Below the pieces are notes generated by a model. It did not search any database. It had not been told where the DNA came from and was given only the letters and a program-made list of their open reading frames with translations. From contig NZ_VFIL01000009.1 of the NCBI RefSeq assembly GCF_007858285.1, positions 218,973-282,972 on the forward strand: a stretch of DNA of 64,000 bases, written 5' to 3'. How positions within the stretch are numbered: position 1 is the first letter of the stretch; each line of letters begins with the position of its first letter. The translations under genes were made by a program, and so were the position numbers. Positions 63,549-64,000 of this stretch are shown here, piece by piece. This DNA comes from Pseudomonas brenneri. Its GTDB lineage: Bacteria > Pseudomonadota > Gammaproteobacteria > Pseudomonadales > Pseudomonadaceae.

Positions 63549-63638
63549 GTGTGGGAGCTGGCTTGCCTGCGATGCAGGCGCCTCGGTGTATCAGTGACAC
63601 CGAGGGGATGCTATCGCAGGCAAGCCAGCTCCCACACA
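63549..63638. repeat. REPIN next to the insertion sequence
   Basis: GTGTGGGAGCTGGCTTGCC and GGCAAGCCAGCTCCCACAC arms. The middle contains a second hairpin, CCTCGGTGT/ACACCGAGG. The IS end starts two bases after the second arm. Confidence 0.92.
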
Positions 63639-63640
63639 AG

Positions 63641-64000
63641 TGGACTGCCCCCAAGAAGTTGGACACAAATCCAATTTCTTGGGGTGTTCACATGAGCAAG
63701 TATTCAGATCAATTCAAGCTCACCGCTGTTCAGGCCTACCTGGAGGATGGCAAAGGGTTCAGAACAGTCGCTCAGCGATTTGCAGTGGACTTCAGCCTGC
63801 TGCGGCGCTGGGTCTGCGCGTTCCAGAAGCATGGTCAGTTCAGCCTGCGCAAACCAGGCCAGCGGTACAGTGCGACCTACAAGCGCTCAGTCCTTGAGTA
63901 CATGCACAAGCATCAGCTTTCCTCGCGCCAGACCGCCGCCCATTTCGGCCTCGGTCAGTCCTCGCAGATAGGCATTTGGGCACGGCAGCACTACAGTGGG
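63641..64000 (+). mobile_element. IS3-family (IS150-like) insertion sequence, left end
   Basis: The left terminal repeat begins TGGACTGCCCCCAAGAAGTT, followed by GGACAC, which resembles the ends of IS150-group elements. A start codon for orfA lies 50 bases inside. Only the left 360 bases are in the window, so the right repeat and target duplication cannot be checked. Confidence 0.8.
63692..64000 (+). CDS. IS3-family transposase OrfA, partial
   Basis: From ATG 63692 (GGGGTG upstream) the frame is open for 103 codons to the window end. It begins MSKYSDQFKLTAVQAYLEDG and contains two helix-turn-helix-like segments, FRTVAQRFAVDFSLLRRWV near 23 and SSRQTAAHFGLGQSSQIGIWA near 77, which is the OrfA/InsA DNA-binding pattern of IS150 relatives. 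OrfB and the frameshift site would follow outside the window. Confidence 0.82.
   Translation, partial: MSKYSDQFKLTAVQAYLEDGKGFRTVAQRFAVDFSLLRRWVCAFQKHGQFSLRKPGQRYSATYKRSVLEYMHKHQLSSRQTAAHFGLGQSSQIGIWARQHYSG

Overview
The window looks like the chromosome of a Pseudomonas fluorescens-group bacterium. The evidence is the high-GC Pseudomonas-type coding, seven paired REP elements (REPINs) built on GTGGGAGCGGGCTTGC or GTAGGAGCGAGCTTGC arms, and a core gene order typical of Pseudomonas: glgP, ykgJ-like, typA, thiI, glnA, ntrBC, trmL, secB, grxC, gpmI, envC, ctpA, hisFAHB, asmA, mutY, yggX, tRNA-Phe. This is inferred from sequence and order only; no database search was possible.

Layout. (1) 1-5200 is an accessory segment beside the 3' end of a tRNA-Thr(TGT) gene. 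It holds the N-terminal 599 codons of an AT-rich SIR2-plus-P-loop NTPase protein, probably anti-phage and cut by the window edge, two or three small unknown genes, and a gene-poor tract of about 2 kb full of short, helically phased direct repeats whose word changes from cluster to cluster. (2) 5563-20791 is mostly housekeeping and transport: an orphan BcsQ/ParA-like ATPase, a polar amino-acid ABC transporter operon with a methyltransferase, gabP, a hydrolase, a GT39 glycosyltransferase, a Fur-regulated siderophore receptor and a lipoprotein. (3) 19547-30586 is a compact, uncharacterised small-molecule gene cluster: MFS exporter and class II DAHP synthase on the minus strand, and divergently a tight seven-gene operon (PaaK-like ligase, alpha/alpha-toroid PFTB-repeat protein, tautomerase-fold protein, acyl carrier protein, short AMP-ligase, amidase, asparagine synthetase). 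A LysR regulator closes it, followed by SDR and SMP-30 genes and a secreted NIPSNAP-like gene next to tRNA-Phe. (4) 34291-63520 is conserved core: Fe-S and DNA repair genes, histidine biosynthesis, the cell-division/periplasm operon envC-ctpA-yibQ, glycolysis, SecB, nitrogen regulation (glnA-ntrBC plus a sigma-54-driven small RNA that matches NrsZ), thiI, typA and glycogen phosphorylase. (5) 63641-64000 is the left end of an IS3-family (IS150-like) element next to a REPIN.

How parts work together. glnA, ntrBC, the NrsZ-like RNA and possibly gabP share -24/-12 (sigma-54) promoters, and the glnA and ntrBC upstream regions carry NtrC-like palindromes, so a nitrogen-starvation circuit is visible directly in the DNA. 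The biosynthetic cluster combines precursor supply (DAHP synthase), acid activation (two adenylating enzymes), carrier-protein tethering, two amide-handling enzymes and export, without any PKS or NRPS, so its product cannot be predicted from the sequence. The most novel signals are this cluster and the changing-word repeat tract beside the SIR2 gene.
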